Assembly: GCA_035550315.1 (NCBI GenBank)
Contig: DASZPL010000085.1
Location: 13,268 to 77,267, forward strand
Origin: DASZPL01 sp035550315
Lineage (GTDB): Bacteria > Actinomycetota > Actinomycetes > JAFAQI01
DNA: 64,000 nucleotides
Direction: 5' to 3'
The translations under genes were made by a program, and so were the position numbers. The notes below the pieces were generated by a model. The model saw only the letters and a list, made by a program, of their open reading frames with translations, was not told the origin of the DNA and ran no database searches. Of this stretch, positions 53,895 through 62,859 are shown piece by piece. Position 1 is the stretch's first letter. Each line of letters opens with the position of its first letter.

Positions 53895-56311
53895 CCGAGA
53901 CCAGCTCGACACCGGTGGAGACCGTGTCGGCCACGATCGACGGCATCCCGGTGACGGTGCCGAAGGACACGCTGATCATCCGGGCCGCGGAATTGGTCGG
54001 CATCCAGATCCCGCGGTTCTGCGACCACCCGCTGCTCGATCCGCTGGGCGCCTGCCGGCAGTGCATCGTCGAGGTCGAGGGGCAGCGCAAGCCGGTCGCC
54101 TCGTGCACGGTCACCGTCACCGACGGCATGGTCGTCAAGACGCAGCTGACCTCGGAGGTCGCCGAGAAGGCGCAGGCCGGCAACCTCGAGTTCCTGTTGC
54201 TGAACCATCCGCTCGACTGCCCGGTCTGCGACAAGGGCGGCGAGTGCCCGTTGCAGAACCAGACGATGTCGAACGGCTACACCGACAGCCGGATGCGCGA
54301 CCGCAAGCGGACGTTCGAGAAGCCGATCGCGATCTCCAGCCAGGTGCTCTTGGACCGCGAGCGCTGCGTGCTCTGCGCGCGGTGCACCCGGTTCTCGCAG
54401 CAGATCGCCGGCGACCCGTTCATCGAGCTGTTCGAGCGCGGTGCGCTGGAGCAGGTCGCGATCTACACCGACGAGCCGTTCGAGTCGTACTTCTCGGGCA
54501 ACACGGTGCAGATCTGCCCGGTCGGCGCGCTGACCGGATCGCAGTACCGGTTCCGGGCGCGGCCGTTCGACCTGGTGTCGACGCCGTCGGTGTGCGAGCA
54601 CTGCGCGTCCGGCTGCCAGCAGCGCACCGACTGGCGGCGCGGCAAGGTGCTGCGGCGGCTCGCCGGCGCCGATCCGGCGGTCAACGAGGAGTGGAACTGC
54701 GACAAGGGCCGGTGGGCGTTCCAGTACGCCACGGCGCGCGACCGGCTGGTCACCCCGCTGGTCCGCGACGACGACGGCTACCTCGTCGAAGCCACCTGGA
54801 CTGACGCGCTGGCGCGCGCGGCCAAGGGTTTGGCGGCGCATCGCGGCCGCACCGGCGTCCTGACCGGCGGCCGGCTGACCGCCGAAGACGCCTACGCCTA
54901 CTCGAAGTTCGCGCGGATCGCGCTGGCCAGCAATGACATCGACTTCCGGGCGCGGCCGCATTCGGACGAGGAGGCGGAGTTCCTCGCCGCCCGGGTCGCC
55001 GGCCGCTACCTGGAAACGACGTACGCCGACCTCGAGGCGGCGCCGGCGGTGCTGCTCGCCGGGTTCGAGCCGGAGGAGGAGTCGCCGATCGTCTTCCTGC
55101 GGCTGCGCAAGGCGGTCGCCCGCCGCGGCCTGGCAGTCTTCGCGATCGCCCCGACGGCGAGCAACGGCGTGGCCAAGTTGAGTGGCCGGCTGCTGCCGGC
55201 CGTGCCTGGTAGCGAGGCGGCCGCGCTGGCCGAGCTGGCGACCGCCGACGCAACCGACGACGCCGTGGCCGCTGCGGCCAAGGCGTTGCGGCAGTCCGGC
55301 GCGGTGATCCTGGTCGGAGAGCGGCTGGCCGGATCACCCGGAGGATTGAGCGCCGCGGCGGCGCTGGCCGAAACCACCGGCGCGCGGCTGGCCTGGGTGC
55401 CGCGTCGCGCCGGCGACCGCGGGGCGGTCGAGGCCGGGTGCTTGCCGAACCTGCTGCCGGGAGGCCGCCCGGTCGGCTCGGCCGACGCCCGGGTGGAGCT
55501 CGGCACCGCCTGGGGCCACACCATCCCGGCCGAGGCGGGGCGTTCGGCGGATGCCATCCTGGCGGCGGCCGCGGCCGGCGACCTCGCGCTTGTGGTGGCG
55601 GGGGTCGACCCGGCCGACACCACCGACCCGCAGCTCACGCTGCGCGCGCTGGAGGATGCACCGTTCGTGGTCAGCCTGGAGCTTCGGGAGTCGGCAGTCA
55701 CCGACCGGGCCGACGTCGTGTTCCCAATCGCGCCGGCGGTCGAGAAGGCCGGCAGCTACGTCGACTGGGAGGGCCGGGTCCGGCCGTTCGACGAGACATT
55801 GGAGTCGACCGGCGCGATGAGTGACGCTCGCGTACTCGACCGGCTCGCGACCGAGCTGGGCATCGAGCTGGGCACCGCCGCCACCCGCGACGTGCAGGCG
55901 GAGATCACCCGGCTCGGCGCCTGGGCCGGCGACCGGCCTGCCGCACCGTCGTACGCCGCGGGCAAGCCCGCCGTCCCCGGTCAGGGCGAGGCGGTGCTGG
56001 CGACCTGGCATTTGTTGCTCGACGACGGGCGGTTGCAGGAAGGCGACGACTTCCTCGCCGGCACCCGCCGGGCGACCGTCGCGCGGCTTAACGCGGCGAC
56101 CGCTGCCGAGATCGGCGTGACCGACGGCGGATCGGTGACGGTCAGCACCGATCGCGGCAGCGTCACGCTGCCGCTGGTGATCAGCGACCTGCCCGACCGG
56201 GTGGTCTGGCTGCCGACGCACTCGCCCGGTTGCCACGTGACGGAGTCGCTCGGCGTGGCGGCGGGCGCGCTCGTCCGGATCGCCCCGGGTGCCAAGGAGC
56301 CGACGTCGTGA
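53891..56311 (+). CDS. nuoG: NADH dehydrogenase subunit G
   Basis: Largest peripheral subunit, 806 residues. N-terminal [2Fe-2S] ligands (RFCDHP, GACRQC), [4Fe-4S] ligands (DCPVCDKGGEC; CVLCARC with CPVGAL), then a molybdopterin-oxidoreductase-like domain. CEHCASGC with a later NCDKG gives the extra N7 cluster site known from E. coli and Thermus. The last part, residues about 600-800, is the degenerate molybdopterin region with no cofactor expected. Confidence 0.96.
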   Translation: MTETSSTPVETVSATIDGIPVTVPKDTLIIRAAELVGIQIPRFCDHPLLDPLGACRQCIVEVEGQRKPVASCTVTVTDGMVVKTQLTSEVAEKAQAGNLEFLLLNHPLDCPVCDKGGECPLQNQTMSNGYTDSRMRDRKRTFEKPIAISSQVLLDRERCVLCARCTRFSQQIAGDPFIELFERGALEQVAIYTDEPFESYFSGNTVQICPVGALTGSQYRFRARPFDLVSTPSVCEHCASGCQQRTDWRRGKVLRRLAGADPAVNEEWNCDKGRWAFQYATARDRLVTPLVRDDDGYLVEATWTDALARAAKGLAAHRGRTGVLTGGRLTAEDAYAYSKFARIALASNDIDFRARPHSDEEAEFLAARVAGRYLETTYADLEAAPAVLLAGFEPEEESPIVFLRLRKAVARRGLAVFAIAPTASNGVAKLSGRLLPAVPGSEAAALAELATADATDDAVAAAAKALRQSGAVILVGERLAGSPGGLSAAAALAETTGARLAWVPRRAGDRGAVEAGCLPNLLPGGRPVGSADARVELGTAWGHTIPAEAGRSADAILAAAAAGDLALVVAGVDPADTTDPQLTLRALEDAPFVVSLELRESAVTDRADVVFPIAPAVEKAGSYVDWEGRVRPFDETLESTGAMSDARVLDRLATELGIELGTAATRDVQAEITRLGAWAGDRPAAPSYAAGKPAVPGQGEAVLATWHLLLDDGRLQEGDDFLAGTRRATVARLNAATAAEIGVTDGGSVTVSTDRGSVTLPLVISDLPDRVVWLPTHSPGCHVTESLGVAAGALVRIAPGAKEPTS

Positions 56312-57624
56312 CGCCGATGGCAGCCTCCTCGGGGGGCGCGCACCTCGGCGTGTTCGGGCTCGACCCGTGGTGGATCACGCTGATCAAGTGCCTCGTGGTC
56401 TTTGTCTTCCTGGTGGTCACGACGCTGCTGATGATCTGGGGCGAGCGCCGCGTCATCGGCCGGATGCAGCAGCGGCTCGGCCCGAACCGGGTCGGCCCGT
56501 TCGGCGTCATCCAAGGTCTCGCCGACGGCATCAAGCTGGCGTTGAAGGAAGACCTGATCCCCGCGATGGTCGACCGGCCGCTCTACATCCTGGCGCCGGT
56601 CGTCGCCAGCGCGCCCGCGTTCCTGTCGTTCGCGGTGATTCCGGTCGGCCCGGTCGTGTCGATCGGCGGCCATCGCACCCCGCTGCAGATCACCGACCTG
56701 CCGGTCGCCGTGCTGTTCATCCTCGCGATGGCCGCGATCGGCGTCTACGGCATCGTGCTCGCCGGCTGGTCCAGCCGGTCGCCGTACCCGCTGTTGGGTG
56801 CGTTGCGGTCGGCCGCGCAGGTCATCTCCTACGAGGTCGCGATGGGCCTCGCGCTCGCGGCGGTGTTCCTCTACGCCGGGTCGCTGTCGACCAGCGAGAT
56901 CGTCGACGCCCAGCACAAGCTCTGGTACGCCCTGCCGCTGATCCCGTCGTTCCTGATGTATTTGGTGGCGATGGTCGGCGAGACCAACCGGGCGCCGTTC
57001 GACCTGCCCGAGGCCGAGAGCGAGCTGGTGGCCGGCTTCCACACCGAGTACTCGTCGCTGAAGTTCGCGATGTTCTTCCTCGCGGAGTACATCAACATGA
57101 CGACGGTCTCGGCCCTGGCCACGACGCTGTTCCTCGGCGGCTGGCGCTGCCCGTGGCCGCTGTCGCTCATCAACAGCGGTGAGCTCAACACCGGCTGGTG
57201 GCCGGTGCTGTGGTTCCTGGCGAAGCTGTTCATCCTGCTCTTCGGCTTCATCTGGCTGCGTGGCACGTTGCCGCGGCTGCGCTACGACCAGTTCATGCGG
57301 CTCGGCTGGAAGATCCTGATCCCCGCCAGCCTGGTCTGGATCATGGTGGTCGCGGCGTTCCGCGAGCTCACCGACGAAGGCCACACCCGGCTGCAGACAC
57401 TGGCCTACGTCGGCATCCCGGTCGCGATCCTGGTGCTGGTCTGGTCGTTCATCACCGAAGCGCGGGCGGCCCGCAAGGCCCGCGAGCTGGAGGCGGAGGC
57501 CGAGGAGGCCGGCGCCGCCGGGGTTGGCAGCTACCCGATCCCGAGCCTCGCCGGCATGGCCGCGCTCGACGTGACCGCGACCCGGTCGGCGACCCAGCCG
57601 GCGCCGGAGGTGCTCGATGGCTGA
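56308..57624 (+). CDS. nuoH: NADH dehydrogenase subunit H
   Basis: Membrane subunit linking the quinone site to the proton channels. 438 residues, about eight helices: RRVIGRMQQRLGPNRVGPFG, EDLIPA, AGWSSRSPYPLLGALRSAAQ, and ETNRAPFDLPEAESELVAGFHTEYSS reading across the loop of charged residues. A hydrophilic tail of about 55 residues follows the last helix. GTGA overlap with nuoG. Confidence 0.97.
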   Translation: MTPMAASSGGAHLGVFGLDPWWITLIKCLVVFVFLVVTTLLMIWGERRVIGRMQQRLGPNRVGPFGVIQGLADGIKLALKEDLIPAMVDRPLYILAPVVASAPAFLSFAVIPVGPVVSIGGHRTPLQITDLPVAVLFILAMAAIGVYGIVLAGWSSRSPYPLLGALRSAAQVISYEVAMGLALAAVFLYAGSLSTSEIVDAQHKLWYALPLIPSFLMYLVAMVGETNRAPFDLPEAESELVAGFHTEYSSLKFAMFFLAEYINMTTVSALATTLFLGGWRCPWPLSLINSGELNTGWWPVLWFLAKLFILLFGFIWLRGTLPRLRYDQFMRLGWKILIPASLVWIMVVAAFRELTDEGHTRLQTLAYVGIPVAILVLVWSFITEARAARKARELEAEAEEAGAAGVGSYPIPSLAGMAALDVTATRSATQPAPEVLDG

Positions 57625-58186
57625 GCCGACCGGCAACCGGCCCGAGAGGCGGCGGTCGCCGCTGCGCGACCTGGTGTCGCCGGTCGCGGGTTTCGGCGTC
57701 ACCTTCCGCACCATGCTGTCGAAGCCGGTGACGCAGCAGTACCCCGAGGAGAAGGTGCCGACGTCGCCGCGCTACCACGGCCGGCACGTGCTGAACCGCC
57801 ACGCCGACGGGCTCGAGAAGTGCATCGGATGCGAGCTGTGCGCCTGGGCGTGCCCCGCGGATGCGATCTATGTCGAAGGCGCCGATAACACCGACGAGGA
57901 ACGCTTCTCGCCGGGTGAGCGCTATGGCCGCGTCTACCAGATCAACTACCTGCGCTGCATCTTCTGCGGCCTGTGCATCGAGGCCTGCCCGACGCGGGCG
58001 TTGACGATGAGCAACGAGTACGAGCTCGCCGACGACAGCCGCACCGACCTGATCTTTACCAAGGACCAGCTGCTCACTCCGCTACTTCCCGGGATGGAAC
58101 AGCCGCCGCACCCGATGCGGTTGGGCGACACCGACAAGGCCTACTACCTCGGCGAGTCGGCGGCCGCGGCAGAGGACGCCGGATGA
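57617..58186 (+). CDS. nuoI: NADH dehydrogenase subunit I
   Basis: Ferredoxin-like subunit with clusters N6a and N6b. 189 residues; two C-x2-C-x2-C-x3-C-P motifs, CIGCELCAWACP and CIFCGLCIEACP. ATG lies 8 nt inside the end of nuoH. Confidence 0.97.
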   Translation: MAEPTGNRPERRRSPLRDLVSPVAGFGVTFRTMLSKPVTQQYPEEKVPTSPRYHGRHVLNRHADGLEKCIGCELCAWACPADAIYVEGADNTDEERFSPGERYGRVYQINYLRCIFCGLCIEACPTRALTMSNEYELADDSRTDLIFTKDQLLTPLLPGMEQPPHPMRLGDTDKAYYLGESAAAAEDAG

Positions 58187-58956
58187 TCGCGCACATCGCC
58201 GCGTCCGGCGCCCCGGCGACGTTGCACGAGGCCTGGCTGTTCTGGCTGCTCGCGCCGATCATGACCGCCGCCGCCGTCGGCATGGTGGTCGCGCGCAGCG
58301 CGGTGCACGCGGCGATCATGCTGGCCGCGGTGATGCTCGGCTTGGCGGCGTTCTACACCGTCGAGGCGGCGCCGTTCCTCGCCGTCGTACAGGTCGTCGT
58401 CTACACCGGCGCGGTGCTGATGCTGTTCCTGTTCGTGCTGATGCTGATCGGCGTCGACTCGACCGACTCGCTGGTCGAGACGTTGCGAGGGCAGCGGTTT
58501 GCCGCCGCGGTGGTCGGCATCGGCTTCACGGTCCTGCTGGTCGCGGCGCTTGACGGTGCGGTCGCCGGCTTCGCGCCGAAAGGCGTCGGCCACGCCGAGG
58601 CGGGTCACGGCAACGTCACGGCGATCGCCTACCAGCTGTTCAGCCGCTACGTGTTCGCGTTCGAAGCGACCAGCGCCCTGCTGATCACCGCGGGGCTCGG
58701 CGCGATGGTCCTCGCCCACCGCGAGCCGATCGCGGCGCGCCGGACCCAGCTGCAGCGGATGCGGGAGCGGGCCGCGCGCGGTGGCGCGGCGATGGCACCG
58801 CTGCCGGGTCCCGGCGTCTACGCCGACCACGACGCGGTCGACACTCCGGCGTTGCTTCCCGACGGCCGGATCGCGATCGGGAGCGTCCCCGAGCATCTGC
58901 GGGCCTCCTCGGCGCGCCCGCGCGTCGAAGCCACGGAGCGGGAGCTGGAGAAGTAA
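58183..58956 (+). CDS. nuoJ: NADH dehydrogenase subunit J
   Basis: Five-helix membrane subunit; VVQVVVYTGAVLMLFLFVLMLIG holds the conserved pi-bulge helix 3. 257 residues, with a hydrophilic C-terminal tail of about 70 residues not present in short NuoJ proteins. ATGA overlap with nuoI. Confidence 0.95.
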   Translation: MIAHIAASGAPATLHEAWLFWLLAPIMTAAAVGMVVARSAVHAAIMLAAVMLGLAAFYTVEAAPFLAVVQVVVYTGAVLMLFLFVLMLIGVDSTDSLVETLRGQRFAAAVVGIGFTVLLVAALDGAVAGFAPKGVGHAEAGHGNVTAIAYQLFSRYVFAFEATSALLITAGLGAMVLAHREPIAARRTQLQRMRERAARGGAAMAPLPGPGVYADHDAVDTPALLPDGRIAIGSVPEHLRASSARPRVEATERELEK

Positions 58957-59255
58957 TGAGGGTCGAGTACTACCTGTTCCTGTCGGCGGTGCTGTTCACG
59001 ATCGGCGCCATCGGCGTCCTGGTCCGGCGCAACGCGATCGTAGTGTTCATGTGCGTCGAGCTGATGCTCAACGCGGTGAACCTGTCACTGGTCACCTTCG
59101 CCCGGCTCGACGGCAACCTCGACGGGCAGATCATCGCGTTCTTCGTGATGGTCGTGGCGGCCGCCGAAGTCGTGGTCGGGCTCGCGATCATCATGTCCAT
59201 CTTCCGGTCGCGGCGGTCCGCCTCGGTCGACGACGCGAACCTGCTGAAGTACTAG
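58956..59255 (+). CDS. nuoK: NADH dehydrogenase subunit K
   Basis: MrpC-like proton-path subunit, 99 residues, three helices; conserved Glu in FMCVELMLNAVNL and in AAAEVVVGLAI. ATG overlaps the nuoJ TAA (TAATG). Confidence 0.97.
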   Translation: MRVEYYLFLSAVLFTIGAIGVLVRRNAIVVFMCVELMLNAVNLSLVTFARLDGNLDGQIIAFFVMVVAAAEVVVGLAIIMSIFRSRRSASVDDANLLKY

Positions 59256-59270
59256 GGACGAGCCGACACG

Positions 59271-61208
59271 ATGACTGCGTCCCCCGTGCACTACGCCGCT
59301 GCCACCGGCGTGTTCCACCTGACGTTCCTGCTCGTCCTGCTGCCCACGGTCAGCGCGGCGGTGCTGCTGCTCGGTGGCCGGCGGACCAATGGGTGGGGGC
59401 ACCGGCTCGGGTGCGCGGCGCCGATCGCGGCCTTCGTCATCGGGCTGATCGAGTTCTTCACGCTGCTCGGCCGCGACCACGGCACCAACCGGCAGCTGGA
59501 CCAGCACATGTTCACGTGGACGCCGGTCGCGGGCTTCCACGTGAACGCCAACGTGCTGTTCGACCCGCTGTCCAGCGTCTTCGTGCTGCTGATCACCGGT
59601 GTCGGCTCGCTGATCCTGATCTACTCCGTCGGCTACATGGCCGACGACCCCAACCGCCGCCGCTTCTTCGGCCAGATGAACCTGTTCATCGCGGCGATGC
59701 TGTTGCTGGTCCTGGCCGACAACTACCTGCTGCTGTACGCCGGGTGGGAAGGCGTCGGCCTGGCGTCGTACCTGCTGATCGGGTTCTGGTCCGATCGGCC
59801 GTCGGCCGCGGTCGCGGCGAAGAAGGCGTTCCTGGTCAACCGGGTCGGTGACGTCGGGCTGTCGCTCGGCATCATGCTGATGTTCACGACCTTCGGCACG
59901 GTCGGCTTCGACGGGGTCTTCAACGGCGCGGCGAGCGGCGGCGCTCACCACGAGACGATGACGGCGATCGGCCTGCTGCTGCTGCTGGGCGCCTGCGGCA
60001 AGAGCGCGCAAGCGCCGCTGCAGTCCTGGCTGCTGGACGCGATGGAAGGCCCGACTCCGGTCTCCGCGCTGATCCATGCCGCGACCATGGTGACCGCCGG
60101 CGTCTACCTGATCGCCCGGTCGCATCCGATCTACGACGTCGCCGTCGACGCCCGCACGCTGGTCGAGATCGTCGGCGCCGTCACGCTGATCATGGGCGCG
60201 ATCATCGGCTGCGCCTACGACGACATCAAGAAGGTGCTCGCCGCCTCGACGATGAGCCAGATCGGCTACATGATGCTCGCCGTCGGCCTCGGTCCCGGCG
60301 CCTACGCGATCGGCATCCTGCACCTGCTGGCGCACGGCTTCTTCAAGGCCAACATGTTCCTCGGCGCCGGGGCGGTGATGCACGCCAACAACGACGAGGT
60401 CAACATGCGCCGCTACGGCGGACTGCGGAAGACCATGCCCTGGACGTTCTGGACGTTCTCGGCCGGCTATCTCGCGATCATCGGCATGATCCCGCTGTCC
60501 GCGTTCTGGACCAAGGACAAGATCATCGAGGCGGCGCTCGACCAGAGCACCATCGGTGGCTACACCCTCGGCGCGGTGGCGATCTTCGGCGCCGGCCTGA
60601 CCGCGTTCTACATGACCCGGCTGATGATCATGACGTTCTTCGGGCCGAAGCGGTGGCCGCACGACGTCCACACCCACGATCCCGGCCGCACCATGCTCGT
60701 GCCGATGGTGCTGCTGGCGATCGGGTCCGCCGTCGCCGGTGGCTTGATGGTGATCGGCGCGGCGTTGCAGAACTACCTCGACCCGAGCGTCGGGCGCAGC
60801 GTCGAGACCGGCTTCCACACGGTCTCGCCGTTGATCCTGGCAGTGCTCGCGTTGGCGGTCATGGCGGGCGGCATCATCGCGGCGTGGTGGCTGGTCGGCC
60901 GCCGGCCGGTGCCGGCCGAGCCGCCGACCCGGGTCACGCCGGTGACGGTCGCGGCGCGCCGGTCGTTGTACGGCGACGCGCTGAACGAGTCGCTGTTCAT
61001 GCGGCCGGGGCAGTACCTGACCCGGGCGCTGGTGTTCTTCGACCTGCGCGGTGTCGACGGCGTGGTCAACGGGCTGGCGGCGGTCCTCGGCGGGACCAGC
61101 GCGCGCGCCCGGCGGGCGCAGACCGGCTTCGTCCGCTCCTACGCGTTGTCGATGCTGGCCGGCGCGGTCGTGCTGGTCGCCGCCCTCGTTCTGGTGAGGG
61201 TGGGGTGA
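59271..61208 (+). CDS. nuoL: NADH dehydrogenase subunit L
   Basis: Distal antiporter-like proton pump with the long lateral helix. 645 residues: YAGWEGVGLASYLLIGFW, WLLDAMEGPTPVSALIHAATMVTAGVYL (proton-path Lys/His region), and MRRYGGLRKTMPWTFWTF. RBS AGGGACGAG. 15 nt after nuoK. Confidence 0.97.
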   Translation: MTASPVHYAAATGVFHLTFLLVLLPTVSAAVLLLGGRRTNGWGHRLGCAAPIAAFVIGLIEFFTLLGRDHGTNRQLDQHMFTWTPVAGFHVNANVLFDPLSSVFVLLITGVGSLILIYSVGYMADDPNRRRFFGQMNLFIAAMLLLVLADNYLLLYAGWEGVGLASYLLIGFWSDRPSAAVAAKKAFLVNRVGDVGLSLGIMLMFTTFGTVGFDGVFNGAASGGAHHETMTAIGLLLLLGACGKSAQAPLQSWLLDAMEGPTPVSALIHAATMVTAGVYLIARSHPIYDVAVDARTLVEIVGAVTLIMGAIIGCAYDDIKKVLAASTMSQIGYMMLAVGLGPGAYAIGILHLLAHGFFKANMFLGAGAVMHANNDEVNMRRYGGLRKTMPWTFWTFSAGYLAIIGMIPLSAFWTKDKIIEAALDQSTIGGYTLGAVAIFGAGLTAFYMTRLMIMTFFGPKRWPHDVHTHDPGRTMLVPMVLLAIGSAVAGGLMVIGAALQNYLDPSVGRSVETGFHTVSPLILAVLALAVMAGGIIAAWWLVGRRPVPAEPPTRVTPVTVAARRSLYGDALNESLFMRPGQYLTRALVFFDLRGVDGVVNGLAAVLGGTSARARRAQTGFVRSYALSMLAGAVVLVAALVLVRVG

Positions 61209-61215
61209 GCCGCCG

Positions 61216-62859
61216 ATGAGCTCGGGATTCCCGTGGGTCAGCCTCGTCGCCGGCCTCCCGCTGCTCGGCGTGATCGCCGTGCTCGGGTTGCCGACGGCGC
61301 GAGTCGCGCTCGCCCGGGTGGTCGCGCTGGGGGCGTCGTTGGTCACGCTCGCCGCCGCCATCGGGATGGCGGCCGACTTCGGCACCCACGGCAGCCGGTT
61401 CCAGTTCACCCAGGACTACGACTGGATCAAGGCGTTCGGCGCGCACTACGCCGTCGGCGTGGACGGCATCGGCCTGGCGCTGATGCTGATGACCGCGGCG
61501 CTCACTCCGGTCTGCATCCTGGCGTCCTGGCACGACGCCCGCTTCGCCGGTGGCGCGAGCGAGTTTGGCGAGCGTCCCGAGCCACCGCGCGGCCGCGGTC
61601 CGAAGTTCTTCTTCGCGATGCTGCTCGCCACTGAGACGTTGGTGCTCGGCGTCTTCGGCTCGCTGGACGTGTTCTTCTTCTACGTCCTGTTCGAAGCCAT
61701 GTTGATCCCGATGTACTTCCTGATCGGGTCGTTCGGCGGCGCCCGGCGCTCCTACGCCGCGGTCAAGTTCCTGCTCTACTCGCTGGCCGGCGGGCTGCTG
61801 ATGCTCGCCGCGGTCATCGGCCTGTTCGTGGTGTCGTCGCAGCAGCTAAAGCACGGCAGCTTCGACTACCGGGTGCTGATCAGCCAGCTGCACATTTCGC
61901 ACAACGAGCAGATCGCGCTGTTCCTCGGGTTCTTCATCGCGTTCGCGATCAAGGCGCCGCTCTGGCCGTTCCACACCTGGCTGCCGGACGCCGCGGCCGA
62001 GGCGCCGACCGGCGTCGCCGTCCTGCTCGTCGGCGTGCTCGACAAGGTCGGAACGTTCGGGTTCCTGCGGCTGTGCATCCCGCTGTTCCCGTACGCCTCG
62101 AAGCTATTTGCGCCGTACATCCTGGGGCTCTGCGTCGTCGGCATCATCTACGGCGCATTGCTCGCGATCGGGCAGCGCGACATGAAGCGGCTGGTCGCGT
62201 ACTCCTCGGTCTCGCACTTCGGCTTCATCGCCCTCGGCGTGTTCGCGTTCACCACGCAGGGCGGCTCGGGCGCGACGCTCTACATGGTCAATCACGGCTT
62301 CTCTACCGGTGCGCTGTTCCTGGTGGTGGGCTTCCTCGCGACCCGGCGCGGCTCTCGGCTGATCCAGGACTTCGGTGGCGTCGGCAACGTCGCGCCGTGG
62401 CTCGGCGCGATGATGCTGGTCGCGGCGCTGTCGGCGCTGTCGCTGCCGGGCCTGTCGACCTTCGTCTCCGAGTTCCTAGTGCTGGTCGGGACGTTCACCG
62501 TGCACCGTTGGTTCGCGGTCGTCGCGATCACCGGCATCGTGCTGGCGGCGGTCTACGCGCTCTGGCTGGTGCAGCGGACGATCCACGGCCCGACTGCGAC
62601 CGCGGTCGCCGGCTTCCGCGATCTGTCGCGGCGGGAGGCGTGGGTGATCGCCCCGGTCATGGCGGTGATCGTGCTGCTCGGCGTCTACCCGCGGCTGCTG
62701 CTCGACATCATCAACCCGGCGGTGATCAGCACCAACTCGGTGGTCCGGACCCACGACCCGACGCCGTCGGTCCCGCAGAACTCGCCGACGAACGCCATCC
62801 CGGACATCGGCCGCTTCAGCTACCGGCCGCTCGGCCAGACCGTGGGGGTTAACCGGTGA
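61216..62859 (+). CDS. nuoM: NADH dehydrogenase subunit M
   Basis: Antiporter-like proton pump, 547 residues, about 14 helices: FYVLFEAMLIPMYFLIGSFGG (channel Glu), FAIKAPLWPFHTWLPDAAAEAPTG (channel Lys), KRLVAYSSVSHFGF. Starts 7 nt after the nuoL stop. Confidence 0.97.
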   Translation: MSSGFPWVSLVAGLPLLGVIAVLGLPTARVALARVVALGASLVTLAAAIGMAADFGTHGSRFQFTQDYDWIKAFGAHYAVGVDGIGLALMLMTAALTPVCILASWHDARFAGGASEFGERPEPPRGRGPKFFFAMLLATETLVLGVFGSLDVFFFYVLFEAMLIPMYFLIGSFGGARRSYAAVKFLLYSLAGGLLMLAAVIGLFVVSSQQLKHGSFDYRVLISQLHISHNEQIALFLGFFIAFAIKAPLWPFHTWLPDAAAEAPTGVAVLLVGVLDKVGTFGFLRLCIPLFPYASKLFAPYILGLCVVGIIYGALLAIGQRDMKRLVAYSSVSHFGFIALGVFAFTTQGGSGATLYMVNHGFSTGALFLVVGFLATRRGSRLIQDFGGVGNVAPWLGAMMLVAALSALSLPGLSTFVSEFLVLVGTFTVHRWFAVVAITGIVLAAVYALWLVQRTIHGPTATAVAGFRDLSRREAWVIAPVMAVIVLLGVYPRLLLDIINPAVISTNSVVRTHDPTPSVPQNSPTNAIPDIGRFSYRPLGQTVGVNR